Assembly: GCA_944390335.1 (NCBI GenBank)
Contig: CALXQA010000005.1
Span: forward strand, 1-33,377
Source of the DNA: an uncultured Clostridia bacterium
GTDB lineage: Bacteria > Bacillota > Clostridia > TANB77 > CAG-508
Reading direction: 5' to 3'
DNA: 33,377 nt
This document shows, piece after piece, positions 14,255 through 23,474 of the stretch; the first letter of the stretch is position 1, and each line of letters begins with the position of its first letter. The translations under genes were made by a program, and so were the position numbers. The notes under the pieces are model-generated. The model was given only the letters and a program-made list of their open reading frames with translations. It was not told where the DNA came from and did not search any database.

Positions 14255-17107
14255 TTGGGAAAAATAAAAATACATGAAATAGCAAAAGAATTAAATATTG
14301 AAAATAAGGAAGTTATAGAAATTGCAAATAAACTAGGAATGAATGTAAAAAGCCATTTGAATGCAATTGACGAAAAAGATGCAGAAAAAATAAAAGAAGA
14401 AATATTAAAAAAGGACAAAAAAGAAGAAGTAAAAACAACAGGTCAAGTAATAATAAGAAGAGAAGTAATAATTGCAGATGAAGAAGAAAAAGAGAAAAAA
14501 AGAGTAGAAGAAATAAAGAAAAAGACTTCCGACTTAGGATTTACTCAAAAAAGAAAAAAAGACTATAATATAGTATATAGAGAAAAACCAACTAAACCAC
14601 TAACCGTAAATGAACTATTTGGAATAAAACCAAAAAAAGAAGAGAAAAAAGAAGAACCTAAAAAGGAAAATAGTGAAAATAAAAAAATAGTAGAAGAAAA
14701 GATAGTAAAAGAAGAAAAAATAGAAAAGGATGCAGTGCAGGATAAAGAAAACAAAATGAATAATGTAAGTAATAAGGCAGAAAACACAAATATTGATTTT
14801 GTGAGCAAGAACAAAAATAATAACTATAACAATAATAACTTCAGAAATCAAAATGGGCAAAACAAAAACTTTGGTAATAATAATAGAAATAACTTCTCTA
14901 ATAATAAAAATGTAGCAAACCAAAATGGATTTAATAGAAATAATTCAAATAGAAATCAAAATAATAATAACTTTAGAAATAATAACTCTAATAATAATTT
15001 TAAAAAACCTTTAAATAATAAAAACATAGATAGAAACATTAAAGACATAATAACTACAGAAATAGCAGAAAAATCAAACCAAAGAGATTATAGTACAAAA
15101 ATAATAGATAAGCAAAAAGCTAATAGATATAATAATCAAGAAGAAAACAAGAAAAAGAAAACAAGAAGAGGAGATTTAGAAGAAGACTTTAATGAAGATA
15201 AATTAAGAAATCTAAAACAAGTAGATAAACTTTCTAATATGTTTGAAGAACAAGATGGCGGAATGCTTGATTATTATGATTTATCAACTGTAAGAGGAAA
15301 AAGAAATAAAAGAAAAATTAAAAAAGACGAAGAAAGAAATAAACAAAAAATATTTGAATTAAAAGAAATTACAATTCCAGAAGAAATTACTGTAAAAGAT
15401 TTAGCACAAGACCTTAAGAAAACATCAGCAGAAGTAATAAAAAAATTATTTGATTTAGGAATAATGGCAAATATCAACCAAAATTTAGACTTTGACACAG
15501 CATATTTAGTAGCAGATAGTTTTGGAGTTACTGCAAATAAAAAAGAAGAAATAAAAGATGAAGACATACTATTTGATGATTCAGAAGATAAAGAAGAAGA
15601 TTTAGTAGCAAGACCACCTGTAGTAGTAGTTATGGGGCATGTTGACCATGGAAAAACATCACTTTTAGATGCAATTAGAAATACAAATGTTATAGAAGGA
15701 GAAGCAGGAGGAATTACACAGCATATTGGTGCATATAAAGTAAGTATAAATGGAAGAGAAATTACATTTTTAGATACACCAGGACATGAAGCATTTACAA
15801 GTATGCGTGCAAGAGGAGCACAAATAACAGATATAGCAATATTAGTTGTAGCGGCAGATGATGGTGTAATGCCACAAACAGTTGAAGCAATAAATCATGC
15901 AAAAGCTGCAAATATCCCTATAATTGTAGCCATAAACAAAATAGACTTACCAGGAGCAAACCCAGAAAGAGTAAAACAAGAACTAATGAAATATGACTTA
16001 GTGCCAGAAGAATGGGGAGGAGATACAATATATGTTCCAATATCAGCATTGAAAAATATTAATATAGATAACTTACTAGAAATGGTATTATTAGAAGCTG
16101 ATATGTTAAACTTAAGAGCAAACCCTAATAAACAAGCAAAAGGAGCAGTTATAGAAGCAAGATTAGATAAAACACAAGGACCAATTGCATCAATGCTTGT
16201 GCAAAGAGGAACATTAAATGTAGGAGATAAAATTGTAGTTGGAAATGCTATAGGAAAAATAAGAAATATGAAAAATGATAAAGGAAAAAATGTAAAAGAA
16301 GCAGGACCATCTACACCAGTTGAAGTAACAGGATTAAGTGAAGTTCCAGAAGCAGGAGATATATTCTATGAAGTAAAAGACGAAAAAACAGCTAAACACT
16401 TAATAGAACAGAGAAAACTTAAATCAAGAGAACAAAATATTGCAAACAATGATGTAGTAACATTAGATAATCTATTTGAAAAAATGGAAAGTGAAGACTT
16501 AAAACAGCTAAGTATAATAGTAAAAACAGATGTACAAGGTACAGCAGAAGCAATGAAAAGTTCTTTAGAAAAATTATCTAATGAAGAAGTAAAAGTAAAA
16601 GTTATACATTCAAATGCAGGAGGAGTAACAGAGTCAGATGTTCAACTCGCAAAAGCAGCAAAAGCAATAATAATAGCATTTAATGTAAGACCAGTAGGAG
16701 CAGCAAAACAACTAGCAGACAAAGAAGGTGTTGAAATAAAACAATATTCAGTTATATATCAAGCATTAGAAGATGTAGAAGATGCAATGAAAGGAATGCT
16801 AGCACCAGTATTTGTAGAAAAGAATATTGGAAATGCAGAAGTTAGACAAACATTTAGAATTTCAAATGTAGGAACAATTGCAGGATGTTTTGTACTTGAT
16901 GGAAAATTAGAAAGAAATGCAGGAGTAAGAGTAATAAGAGAAGGCGTAGTAATACATGATGGAAAACTAATATCATTAAAAAGATTTAAAGATGATGCAA
17001 AAGAAGTATCAAAAGGATTTGAATGTGGATTGCAGATTGAAAACTATAATGATATAAAAGAAGGCGACATAATAGAAGCCTATGTAAAAGAAGAGGTAAA
17101 AAGATAA
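14255..17107 (+). CDS. infB: Translation initiation factor IF-2
   Basis: 950 residues, a large IF-2. Parts: an N-terminal IF2_N domain (about 1-50, [16 protein letters not shown]), a Lys/Glu-rich stretch, an Asn-rich low-complexity linker (about 170-255), a second IF2_N (about 370-425), and the GTPase domain with G1 GHVDHGKT (about 461-468), G3 DTPGHEAF and G4 NKID. The beta-barrel and C-terminal domains that bind fMet-tRNA follow. It places initiator tRNA on the 30S subunit. The start is TTG at 14255 with an excellent GGAGGTGAG at 14241-14249; no ATG lies in a suitable place. The stop overlaps the rbfA start by one base. Confidence 0.95.
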   Translation: MGKIKIHEIAKELNIENKEVIEIANKLGMNVKSHLNAIDEKDAEKIKEEILKKDKKEEVKTTGQVIIRREVIIADEEEKEKKRVEEIKKKTSDLGFTQKRKKDYNIVYREKPTKPLTVNELFGIKPKKEEKKEEPKKENSENKKIVEEKIVKEEKIEKDAVQDKENKMNNVSNKAENTNIDFVSKNKNNNYNNNNFRNQNGQNKNFGNNNRNNFSNNKNVANQNGFNRNNSNRNQNNNNFRNNNSNNNFKKPLNNKNIDRNIKDIITTEIAEKSNQRDYSTKIIDKQKANRYNNQEENKKKKTRRGDLEEDFNEDKLRNLKQVDKLSNMFEEQDGGMLDYYDLSTVRGKRNKRKIKKDEERNKQKIFELKEITIPEEITVKDLAQDLKKTSAEVIKKLFDLGIMANINQNLDFDTAYLVADSFGVTANKKEEIKDEDILFDDSEDKEEDLVARPPVVVVMGHVDHGKTSLLDAIRNTNVIEGEAGGITQHIGAYKVSINGREITFLDTPGHEAFTSMRARGAQITDIAILVVAADDGVMPQTVEAINHAKAANIPIIVAINKIDLPGANPERVKQELMKYDLVPEEWGGDTIYVPISALKNINIDNLLEMVLLEADMLNLRANPNKQAKGAVIEARLDKTQGPIASMLVQRGTLNVGDKIVVGNAIGKIRNMKNDKGKNVKEAGPSTPVEVTGLSEVPEAGDIFYEVKDEKTAKHLIEQRKLKSREQNIANNDVVTLDNLFEKMESEDLKQLSIIVKTDVQGTAEAMKSSLEKLSNEEVKVKVIHSNAGGVTESDVQLAKAAKAIIIAFNVRPVGAAKQLADKEGVEIKQYSVIYQALEDVEDAMKGMLAPVFVEKNIGNAEVRQTFRISNVGTIAGCFVLDGKLERNAGVRVIREGVVIHDGKLISLKRFKDDAKEVSKGFECGLQIENYNDIKEGDIIEAYVKEEVKR

Positions 17108-17454
17108 TGAAAAACACAAATAGACTTGGAAGAGTAAATGAAGAATTAAAAAAAGTCATTAGCCAAGTAATAAACTATGAATTAAAAAATCCAGATGTAA
17201 CTGGAATGATTAGCGTAACTAAGGTCAAGGTAACACCAGACCTTAAGTATGCTAAAATATATGTAAGTGTTCTAAATTCTAAAAATCTTAAGAAGACAAT
17301 GGAAGGACTAAAAGAAAGTGCAGGATATATAAGAAGTGAAGTAGCCCATACAGTAAACTTAAGAATAACTCCAGAATTAGTATTTGAGTATGACGATTCA
17401 ATTGAAAATGGGGAGAAAATAGATGCTATACTTAAAAGTTTAAAAAAGGAGTAG
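17107..17454 (+). CDS. rbfA: Ribosome-binding factor A
   Basis: 115 residues with the RbfA pattern: RLGRVNEELKKVISQVI at the start, LKNPDVTGMISVTKVKVTPDLKYAKIYVSVL in the KH-like core, and RITPELVFEYDDSIENG near the end. RbfA binds immature 30S subunits near the 16S 5' helix. ATG 17107 overlaps the infB stop by one base; the gene ends two bases before nrnA. Standard position after infB. Confidence 0.94.
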   Translation: MKNTNRLGRVNEELKKVISQVINYELKNPDVTGMISVTKVKVTPDLKYAKIYVSVLNSKNLKKTMEGLKESAGYIRSEVAHTVNLRITPELVFEYDDSIENGEKIDAILKSLKKE

Positions 17455-17456
17455 AT

Positions 17457-18410
17457 ATGTCAAGTTTAGATGAGATATTAAAAGAGATTAATAAAGCCCA
17501 AGATATAATTATATTAACACATAATAATCCAGATGGTGATGCAATAGGTTCAAGTTTAGCAGTATATGCTGCATTAAAAAATATGAATAAAAATGTAGAA
17601 GTAATAATACCAGAACTTCCTAGAATATTTAATTTTTTACCAAATGCAAATGAAGTAAAAAAAGAAGGAAGTAAAAAAGAATATGATTTAGCAATATCAT
17701 TAGACTGTGCAACAATTAAATTACTAAATGGATGGGCAAACTATTTTGAAGATGCTAAAGAAAAAGTAGTAATAGATCATCATAGTACAAATGCAATGTA
17801 TGGAGACCTAAACTATGTAGACTTAAGCTCACCAGCATGTAGCCAAGTATTATATTCATTATTTAAATACTATAACATAGAAATAGACCAAGATATAGGT
17901 ACATGTCTAATGACAGGAATAATTACAGATACTGGTGGATTTCAATATTCAGGAGTTACAAAAGAAACTTTTGAAATTGCATCAGAACTACTAACATCAG
18001 GAATAAACATTTCTAAAATATATAAAAAAGTATTTGCAACACATACAAAAGGAAACTTTGAACTTAGAAAAATAGCATTAGATAGAATGGAAATACTAGA
18101 AAATGGTAAAGTAACATTTACATATATTACAAAGCAAGATGAAGAAAATGTAAATGCAGAAACAGGTGATTATGAAGGAATAGTAGATGAAGGAAAAAAT
18201 CTAGAAGGTGTAGAAGTATCAATATTTTTACATGAAGTAAAAGATGGATTTAAAGTATCTACTAGAGCAAATGAATATGTAAATGTATCAGATGTATGCT
18301 TAATGTTTGGAGGAGGAGGACATCCAAGAGCAGCAGGTGCTACAATGCAGGGAACACCAGAACAAATAAAAGAAAAACTATTAAAAGAAATAAGGTTACA
18401 ATTAAAATAA
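17457..18410 (+). CDS. nrnA: DHH-family phosphoesterase, NrnA-like (oligoribonuclease / pAp phosphatase)
   Basis: 317 residues. The DHH domain shows THNNPDGDAIGSS (about 21-33), a metal-binding DC (SLDCAT) and VIDHH (about 106-110). The C-terminal DHHA1 domain shows GGGGHPRAAG (about 285-294). This two-domain layout is that of NrnA, which degrades nanoRNAs of 2-5 bases and dephosphorylates 3'-phosphoadenosine 5'-phosphate using manganese. Position between rbfA and truB is common in Firmicutes. GGAG upstream sits inside the end of rbfA. Related c-di-AMP or pGpG hydrolysis cannot be excluded. Confidence 0.92.
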   Translation: MSSLDEILKEINKAQDIIILTHNNPDGDAIGSSLAVYAALKNMNKNVEVIIPELPRIFNFLPNANEVKKEGSKKEYDLAISLDCATIKLLNGWANYFEDAKEKVVIDHHSTNAMYGDLNYVDLSSPACSQVLYSLFKYYNIEIDQDIGTCLMTGIITDTGGFQYSGVTKETFEIASELLTSGINISKIYKKVFATHTKGNFELRKIALDRMEILENGKVTFTYITKQDEENVNAETGDYEGIVDEGKNLEGVEVSIFLHEVKDGFKVSTRANEYVNVSDVCLMFGGGGHPRAAGATMQGTPEQIKEKLLKEIRLQLK

Positions 18411-18427
18411 TATAATAAATCAATTAT

Positions 18428-18455
18428 AGGGTATGCGATATACTAAGCATATCCT
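18428..18455 (+). terminator. Intergenic hairpin between nrnA and truB
   Basis: AGGGTATGC (18428-18436) pairs with GCATATCCT (18447-18455) in a 9-bp stem with one G-T pair and a 10-base loop. The sequence after it is TTAGTTGTGT, a poor T run, so it may be a weak terminator or a processing or stability hairpin within the operon. Confidence 0.4.
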
Positions 18456-18504
18456 TTAGTTGTGTAAAATATATGTAATAATAAAAAAATAGAGGAAAAG
18501 AGAT

Positions 18505-19350
18505 ATGAACGGAATATTAATAGTAGATAAAGAAATGGGAAAAACATCATTTGATATAATAAGAGATGTAAGAAAAAAATATAATATAAAAAAAGTAGGA
18601 CATATTGGAACATTAGACCCAATGGCAACAGGAGTACTACCAGTATTAATAGGAGAAGCCACTAAATTATCAGATTATTTAATAGAACATGATAAAGAAT
18701 ATATTGTAGAATTAGAATTAGGAATAAAAACAGACACTGGAGATATAGAAGGTAAGGTTATAGAAAAAAGAGAACTTAAGAAAATAGAAATAGAAGAAAT
18801 TGAAAAAATATTAAATACATTTATAGGAGAAAGTAATCAAATACCACCAATGTATTCTGCAATTAAAGTAAATGGAAAAAAATTATATGAAATAGCAAGA
18901 AAAGGGAAAACAATTGAAAGGACTCCTAGAAAAATTAATATTTACAATATAAAAATACTGGGCATTGAAAAAGACCAAAATGGATGTGCAAAAATAATAA
19001 AATACAAAGTAAATTGTTCAAAAGGAACATATATAAGAAGTTTATGTGAGGACATAGCAGAAAAACTTGGAACATGTGGATATATGAAAAACTTAAGAAG
19101 AACTAAAGTGGGAAAATTTACACTTAAGCAAAAAGATAAATTTTTAAGTATAGAAGAAATATTAAAAGAAAACTGTAGTTATGAATTAAAAGAAGGAGAA
19201 TATAAAAAGGTTGTCAATGGAGTAGGAATAAAAGTAAAATTACAAAATGGGATTGTAAAAATATATAATAAAGGAAATTTTATAGGAGTAGGAGAAGTAA
19301 AAAATAATATATTAAAAAGAAAAATAATATTAGATGAAAATAAAAAATAA
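18505..19350 (+). CDS. truB: tRNA pseudouridine(55) synthase
   Basis: 281 residues. The TruB catalytic motif GHIGTLDPMATGVLPV contains the nucleophile D38. LELGIKTDTGDIEG, QIPPMYSAIKVNGKKLYE and SKGTYIRSLCEDIAEKLG are the other standard blocks. It makes pseudouridine 55 in the T-loop of tRNAs. ATG 18505 follows AGAGGAAAAG. Last gene of the operon; the usual followers ribF and rpsO are absent. Its A-rich end is also, on the other strand, the U-tract of the convergent structured RNA. Confidence 0.95.
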   Translation: MNGILIVDKEMGKTSFDIIRDVRKKYNIKKVGHIGTLDPMATGVLPVLIGEATKLSDYLIEHDKEYIVELELGIKTDTGDIEGKVIEKRELKKIEIEEIEKILNTFIGESNQIPPMYSAIKVNGKKLYEIARKGKTIERTPRKINIYNIKILGIEKDQNGCAKIIKYKVNCSKGTYIRSLCEDIAEKLGTCGYMKNLRRTKVGKFTLKQKDKFLSIEEILKENCSYELKEGEYKKVVNGVGIKVKLQNGIVKIYNKGNFIGVGEVKNNILKRKIILDENKK

Positions 19351-19532
19351 AAATCCCCGCATTAGCCGTAGGATGAGAGAAATTTTAAGAGCCTGTTTTC
19401 ACAGGTGGGTGTCTTGTTAAATGCTCCTGGGTTTCTCACTTAAAAGTAAGCGTACACGCCACATTTAAAGGCGGACTCCCTTTAATCTAAATGTTGGTTC
19501 TAAAATTCCAATCTATACGCACCACGCAGGGA
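19348..19532 (-). ncRNA. Structured noncoding RNA, possibly raiA RNA
   Basis: About 180 bases visibly richer in G+C than everything around, with no open frame. I read it on the minus strand for three reasons. The closing stem (19526-19531 with 19355-19360) is fully paired with one U-G only on this strand; on plus it has an A-C mismatch. The hairpin at 19392-19405 then has a GNRA tetraloop (CCUGU-GAAA-ACAGG) instead of UUUC. And the 3' side runs into a U-rich tract (19353-19342). Other helices: 19461-19466 with 19489-19494 enclosing 19467-19471 with 19479-19483. The ends pair, with several internal hairpins, which fits my memory of the raiA motif of Clostridia, but 6S RNA or another class is possible. 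Structured RNA is well supported; the name is not. Confidence 0.65.
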
Positions 19533-19557
19533 AAATTATTATTAACTTCTTATTACA

Positions 19558-19563
19558 ATTATA
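19558..19563 (-). promoter_or_regulatory. Candidate -10 for the minus-strand structured RNA
   Basis: A perfect TATAAT on the minus strand, about 26 bases before the first paired base of the RNA. The -35 position at 17 bases holds only TTTTTT, so this is a weak prediction. Confidence 0.35.
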
Positions 19564-19593
19564 ATTTATCACATTTTATGAAAAAAATCAATA

Positions 19594-19646
19594 GAAATAT
19601 AATTTAAGTTTTAAGAAATATAATTTAAGTTTTAAGAAATTTCTTA
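19594..19646 (+). repeat. 21-bp direct repeat with adjacent 14-bp palindrome
   Basis: A 21-bp unit beginning GAAATATAATTT occurs twice head to tail (19594-19614 and 19615-19635), and a third copy starts and breaks off. The break runs into the perfect palindrome TAAGAAATTTCTTA (19633-19646). It lies in the noncoding gap 19533-19761, between the structured RNA and the membrane-protein gene. No other feature was seen in this gap. Confidence 0.75.
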
Positions 19647-19761
19647 CATAAATATATGTCATTTTATTAGTAATTAAAACTATGTAATAATAAAAATTGA
19701 ATATAAAAAGCATATTGAAAAAAAGAAAGCAGTGTGATATAAAATAAATGGAGGAATGCAA

Positions 19762-20610
19762 ATGAAGAAAAAAACATTAATAATAGATGATATAAAAAAA
19801 GAAGAAAAAAAACAATTTATTATAAAACTTATAATTCTATTAGTTATTTTTGTAATATGTGTATTCATTGGAATATATATGTTAAACGTATATTTGGTAA
19901 ATAAAGAATTTTCAGAAGATATAGCTAAAATTTCAAAGTTAAATACAGAAACAATATTTAGCATAGATAGAATATATATGTATAGTAGTGCAGATGCTAA
20001 AAGCAATGAAACAAATAAACCAATATGGGATTTAGATATATTTCAATATACTGATATAGCACTATATATTAATAATAGAGAAGAAGAAGGAATAAGTTAT
20101 GAAAATACTATAAAAAGTCTAACAATAGATAATATTAAATTCAATGGATTAGAAACAGGGACAGCCTCTTTATACTATAAAAATGTAAATGATTTTGGAA
20201 AATTAAGTAATATAGAAGAAAATAAAATAGATAATAGCCTTAACTTCAACATTATAAACTCAGGAGAAGTAGATTATGCAAAACCAGAACTATATAGTAA
20301 TTGTCAAAATCCAATTACACTTGAGTATGTAAATTCAAATATGAAAGAAGAAACTAAAATATCAGATATATCATCACCTCTAATATATGATGGTAGTTTA
20401 TTAAAAAAAGGAGGAATATTACTTAATAACATAAAGTGTACAATCTCATTTAGAATAACAATTATAAATTACTATAATCAGAAGTTTGTAGCAACTGCAT
20501 ATATAGATGTGCCATTAGAAGATACATTTAATAATAATAGTATATATGATGGAAAAATGATAAAAAATATTGAAAATACTAATATTATAAAATTTATAAG
20601 AGTAGAATAA
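19762..20610 (+). CDS. Single-pass membrane protein of unknown function
   Basis: 282 residues from ATG 19762; an ATG at 19756 is only one base from the GGAGG site, so the later one, seven bases away, is preferred. A short Lys-rich cytoplasmic start is followed by one strong transmembrane helix (about 19-44) and then about 235 residues outside the membrane. That part is rich in Asn, Ile and Ser and contains four Cys-poor beta-like stretches and only two cysteines (in YSNCQNP and NIKCTI). There is no lipobox and no cleavage site. I recognise no domain. It precedes prmC by 52 bases in the same direction, with no obvious terminator between. Confidence 0.7.
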   Translation: MKKKTLIIDDIKKEEKKQFIIKLIILLVIFVICVFIGIYMLNVYLVNKEFSEDIAKISKLNTETIFSIDRIYMYSSADAKSNETNKPIWDLDIFQYTDIALYINNREEEGISYENTIKSLTIDNIKFNGLETGTASLYYKNVNDFGKLSNIEENKIDNSLNFNIINSGEVDYAKPELYSNCQNPITLEYVNSNMKEETKISDISSPLIYDGSLLKKGGILLNNIKCTISFRITIINYYNQKFVATAYIDVPLEDTFNNNSIYDGKMIKNIENTNIIKFIRVE

Positions 20611-20662
20611 GATATTAGAATTTAAATTAATCATCTAGTAGATTAATAGATAGAAGGAAAAT

Positions 20663-21505
20663 ATGACAATAAAAGAAGCAATAAATTATTTACATAATTT
20701 TAATTTAGATAATATAGAATCAAGAATTTTACTAAAATATATTTTAAAACAAGATGATAGTTATATAATTATAAATTCTGAAAAGGATTTAAAAGAGAAT
20801 CAAGAAAAAAAGGTAATAAACTATGCAGATAAAATAAAAAATGGATATCCACTCCAATATATAACAAATAGCCAAGAATTTATGGGACTAACATTTTATG
20901 TAGATGATAATGTATTAATTCCACAGCCAGATACAGAAAACTTAGTCATAGTTGCAATAAATAAAATAGAAAATAAAAATCACGAAGAAATATCAAAAAC
21001 AAATAAAGAAAAGATAAAAATATTAGACTTATGTACAGGTTCTGGAGCAATTGCAGTAAGTATAAAAAGTATATTAAAAGAAAAAGTAGAAATAATAGCA
21101 TCAGATATAAGCAAAAAAGCAATAGAAGTAGCAAGAAAAAATGCAGAAAAACATAATGTACAAATTAAATTTATTTGCTCAGATATGTTTGAAAAAATAA
21201 ATGAAAAGTTTGACTTAATAGTAACCAATCCACCATATATAAGAAGTAAAGAAATAAAATTGTTGCCAGAAGAAGTACAAAAAGAACCCCATATTGCTTT
21301 AGATGGGGGATTAGATGGGTTAGAATATTATAGATTAATCAGAAAAAATATAAAAAAATATTTAAAAGAAAATGGAACTTTAATTATGGAAATAGGATAT
21401 GACCAAAAAGAAGATGTACAAAAAATGTTTAAAGGTTCTAAATGTATAAAAGATATGGAAAATAGAGATAGGGTGATAATATGGGATCCTTTTCAAGTAA
21501 GGTAA
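20663..21505 (+). CDS. prmC: Peptide chain release factor N5-glutamine methyltransferase
   Basis: 280 residues. PrmC/HemK marks: a helical N-terminal domain, VLIPQPDTENLV (usually IPRPETE), the AdoMet loop LDLCTGSGAIAVS, and the catalytic NPPYI at residues 189-193 which binds the target Gln side chain. ALDGGLDGLEYYR follows. It methylates the GGQ glutamine of release factors. Neither prfA nor rpmE is next to it, unlike many genomes. The last 25 bases overlap the start of whiA in another frame, which points to coupled translation. Confidence 0.93.
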   Translation: MTIKEAINYLHNFNLDNIESRILLKYILKQDDSYIIINSEKDLKENQEKKVINYADKIKNGYPLQYITNSQEFMGLTFYVDDNVLIPQPDTENLVIVAINKIENKNHEEISKTNKEKIKILDLCTGSGAIAVSIKSILKEKVEIIASDISKKAIEVARKNAEKHNVQIKFICSDMFEKINEKFDLIVTNPPYIRSKEIKLLPEEVQKEPHIALDGGLDGLEYYRLIRKNIKKYLKENGTLIMEIGYDQKEDVQKMFKGSKCIKDMENRDRVIIWDPFQVR

Positions 21506-22311
21506 AAGAAGAACTAAGTAAAATAAATAATTTATCAAATAAAAAAATAGTAAAAAGTGAGTTACAAGGATATCTACTTACTAGTAATGATAAAAGATTT
21601 ATAACAGAAAATGAATACAATATTAATAGATTTAGCAAACTTTTAAGTAATAATGGAATAAATGAATTTAAAATAGAAATGATAGGAAATAAATATTGCA
21701 TTACAACTAAAGAAAAAATTGATTTTGGCTGTGAGATAAATAATGAAGAAGAAGCAAAAGCAATAATAAGAGGAAGCTTTATGGGAGCAGGCTCTATTAC
21801 AAATCCTAAAAATAAATATCATCTAGAAATAATGTTTGGAAAAGAAAAATATGCTGAACAAATAGAAAACATGTTAAAACATTTTAATATAAATGCAAAA
21901 AAAATAATAAGAGGAAATAAATTTATAGTATATATAAAAGATGGAGAAGATATATCTAACTTTTTAGCACTAGTTGGAGCAAAAAAGTCACTACTTGAGT
22001 TTGAAGATACAAGGGTAATAAGAGATGTAAGAAATAATGTGAACAGAATAGTAAACTGCGAAACAGCAAATTTAAATAAAGTTATAAAAACATCTGTAAA
22101 ACAAATAGAAGCAATAAAATTAATAAAAAAGAAAAAGAAGTTTAATAAGCTTTCTGAAAAGGAAAAAGAATTAGCAAATTTAAGACTTCAAAACCCCAAT
22201 GCTACTTTATTAGAATTAGGAAAAATGCTAAAACCAGCTATTGGAAAATCAGGAGTAAATCATAGAATGAAAGCTATAGAGGCATTAGCGGAGGAGATAA
22301 AAAATAAATGA
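21481..22311 (+). CDS. whiA: DNA-binding protein WhiA
   Basis: 276 residues. It starts SFSSKVKEELSKI as WhiA does, has the degenerate LAGLIDADG-homing-endonuclease-like region (AIIRGSFMGAGSITNPKNKYHLEI), and ends with the WhiA helix-turn-helix (LRLQNPNATLLELGKML and SGVNHRMKAIEALA). In Firmicutes WhiA influences cell division and chromosome segregation; in Streptomyces it controls sporulation septation. Somewhat shorter than the usual 300-320. It starts inside prmC and its TGA overlaps the hemW ATG. The common partners rapZ and yvcK are not here. Confidence 0.92.
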   Translation: MGSFSSKVKEELSKINNLSNKKIVKSELQGYLLTSNDKRFITENEYNINRFSKLLSNNGINEFKIEMIGNKYCITTKEKIDFGCEINNEEEAKAIIRGSFMGAGSITNPKNKYHLEIMFGKEKYAEQIENMLKHFNINAKKIIRGNKFIVYIKDGEDISNFLALVGAKKSLLEFEDTRVIRDVRNNVNRIVNCETANLNKVIKTSVKQIEAIKLIKKKKKFNKLSEKEKELANLRLQNPNATLLELGKMLKPAIGKSGVNHRMKAIEALAEEIKNK

Positions 22312-23474
22312 AAGAAATAGGTATCTATATTCACATACCATTTTGCAAAAGTAAATGTATTTACTGTGATTTCAATTCTTTTGATAATAAAAATGAACTT
22401 ATAGAAAAATATATAAAATGTTTAAAAAAAGAAATACAAGATATAGGAAATAGGATAAGGCTAAAATCAAATGGAGACTATGCAAATCTTCCAGTTGCAA
22501 AAACAATATATATAGGCGGTGGAACACCGTCATATATTTCAGAAAACTATATTAGCGAAATATTAAAAACAATTGAAATTAATTTTGACATAAAAAAAGA
22601 TTGTGAAATTACAATAGAAGTAAATCCAGGAACAGTAACATTAGAAAAGATGAAAAAATATAGAGAAATTGGAATAAATAGAATCAGTATAGGTCTACAA
22701 AGTGCAAATGATAGATTGTTAAAAATCTTGGGAAGAATACATAACTATGAACAATTTTTGCAAACAGTAAATTTAGCAAAATTAGCTGGAATAGATAATA
22801 TAAGTGCAGATATAATAATAGGATTACCTAATCAAACAATATATGATGTAGAAGATACTGTAAATAAATTAATAGAATTAAACTTAAATCATATATCAGT
22901 TTATTCTCTAATAGTAGAACCTAATACTAAACTAGAAGAAAAGGTAAATAATGGAGTATTAGAATTACCTGATGATGAAACTGAAAGATATATGTATTGG
23001 TATACAAAAAGAAAACTAGAGGAAAATGGATATATACATTATGAAATTTCTAATTTTGCAAAACCACCATTTAGGTCAAAACATAATTTAAGCTATTGGA
23101 ATCAAGAAGAATACATAGGGCTTGGATTATCAGCAAGTTCATATGAAAATAATATAAGATATAAAAATATAGATGATTTAGAAAAGTATATAGAAAACAT
23201 ATCGAATGATAATATCGCAAAAAATACTATAATAGAGGAAAAACAATCTAAAGAAGATAAAATGAAGGAATATATGATTTTAGGATTAAGGAAAATAAAT
23301 GGTATAAATATAACAGAATTTAGAAGAATATTTAATGTAAGCCCACTCTATTTATTTAATAAAGAATTAACTAAACTTGTAAGAGAAGATTTAATAAGAA
23401 TAGATATAAATAATATAAGGCTAAGTAAAAAGGGATTAGATTTAGCTAATATAGTATGGGAGGAGTTTATATAA
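22308..23474 (+). CDS. hemW: Radical SAM protein HemW (coproporphyrinogen III oxidase-like)
   Basis: 388 residues. The radical-SAM cluster motif is C13-x3-C17-x2-C20 (IPFCKSKCIYCDF), followed by GGGTPS near residue 66 and the HemW-like EVNPGT and GINRISIGLQS. The C-terminal HemN domain ends with a winged-helix-like part (LREDLIRI-type text). HemW is thought to be a haem chaperone rather than the true oxidase. The start overlaps the whiA stop (ATGA). In Firmicutes hemW is usually next to lepA or hrcA; here it is between whiA and a HIT gene. Confidence 0.9.
   Translation: MKEIGIYIHIPFCKSKCIYCDFNSFDNKNELIEKYIKCLKKEIQDIGNRIRLKSNGDYANLPVAKTIYIGGGTPSYISENYISEILKTIEINFDIKKDCEITIEVNPGTVTLEKMKKYREIGINRISIGLQSANDRLLKILGRIHNYEQFLQTVNLAKLAGIDNISADIIIGLPNQTIYDVEDTVNKLIELNLNHISVYSLIVEPNTKLEEKVNNGVLELPDDETERYMYWYTKRKLEENGYIHYEISNFAKPPFRSKHNLSYWNQEEYIGLGLSASSYENNIRYKNIDDLEKYIENISNDNIAKNTIIEEKQSKEDKMKEYMILGLRKINGINITEFRRIFNVSPLYLFNKELTKLVREDLIRIDINNIRLSKKGLDLANIVWEEFI

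Noticed and set aside
19353-19535. Reading the structured RNA on the plus strand, as a truB 3' extension
   Set aside because: On plus the closing stem has an A-C mismatch, the best hairpin loses its GNRA loop, and no T run follows. It is not fully excluded; strand-specific RNA data would decide.
20630-20650. Small inverted repeat TTAATC/GATTAA between the membrane-protein gene and prmC, as a terminator
   Set aside because: Only six to seven AT-rich pairs with no T run after them.
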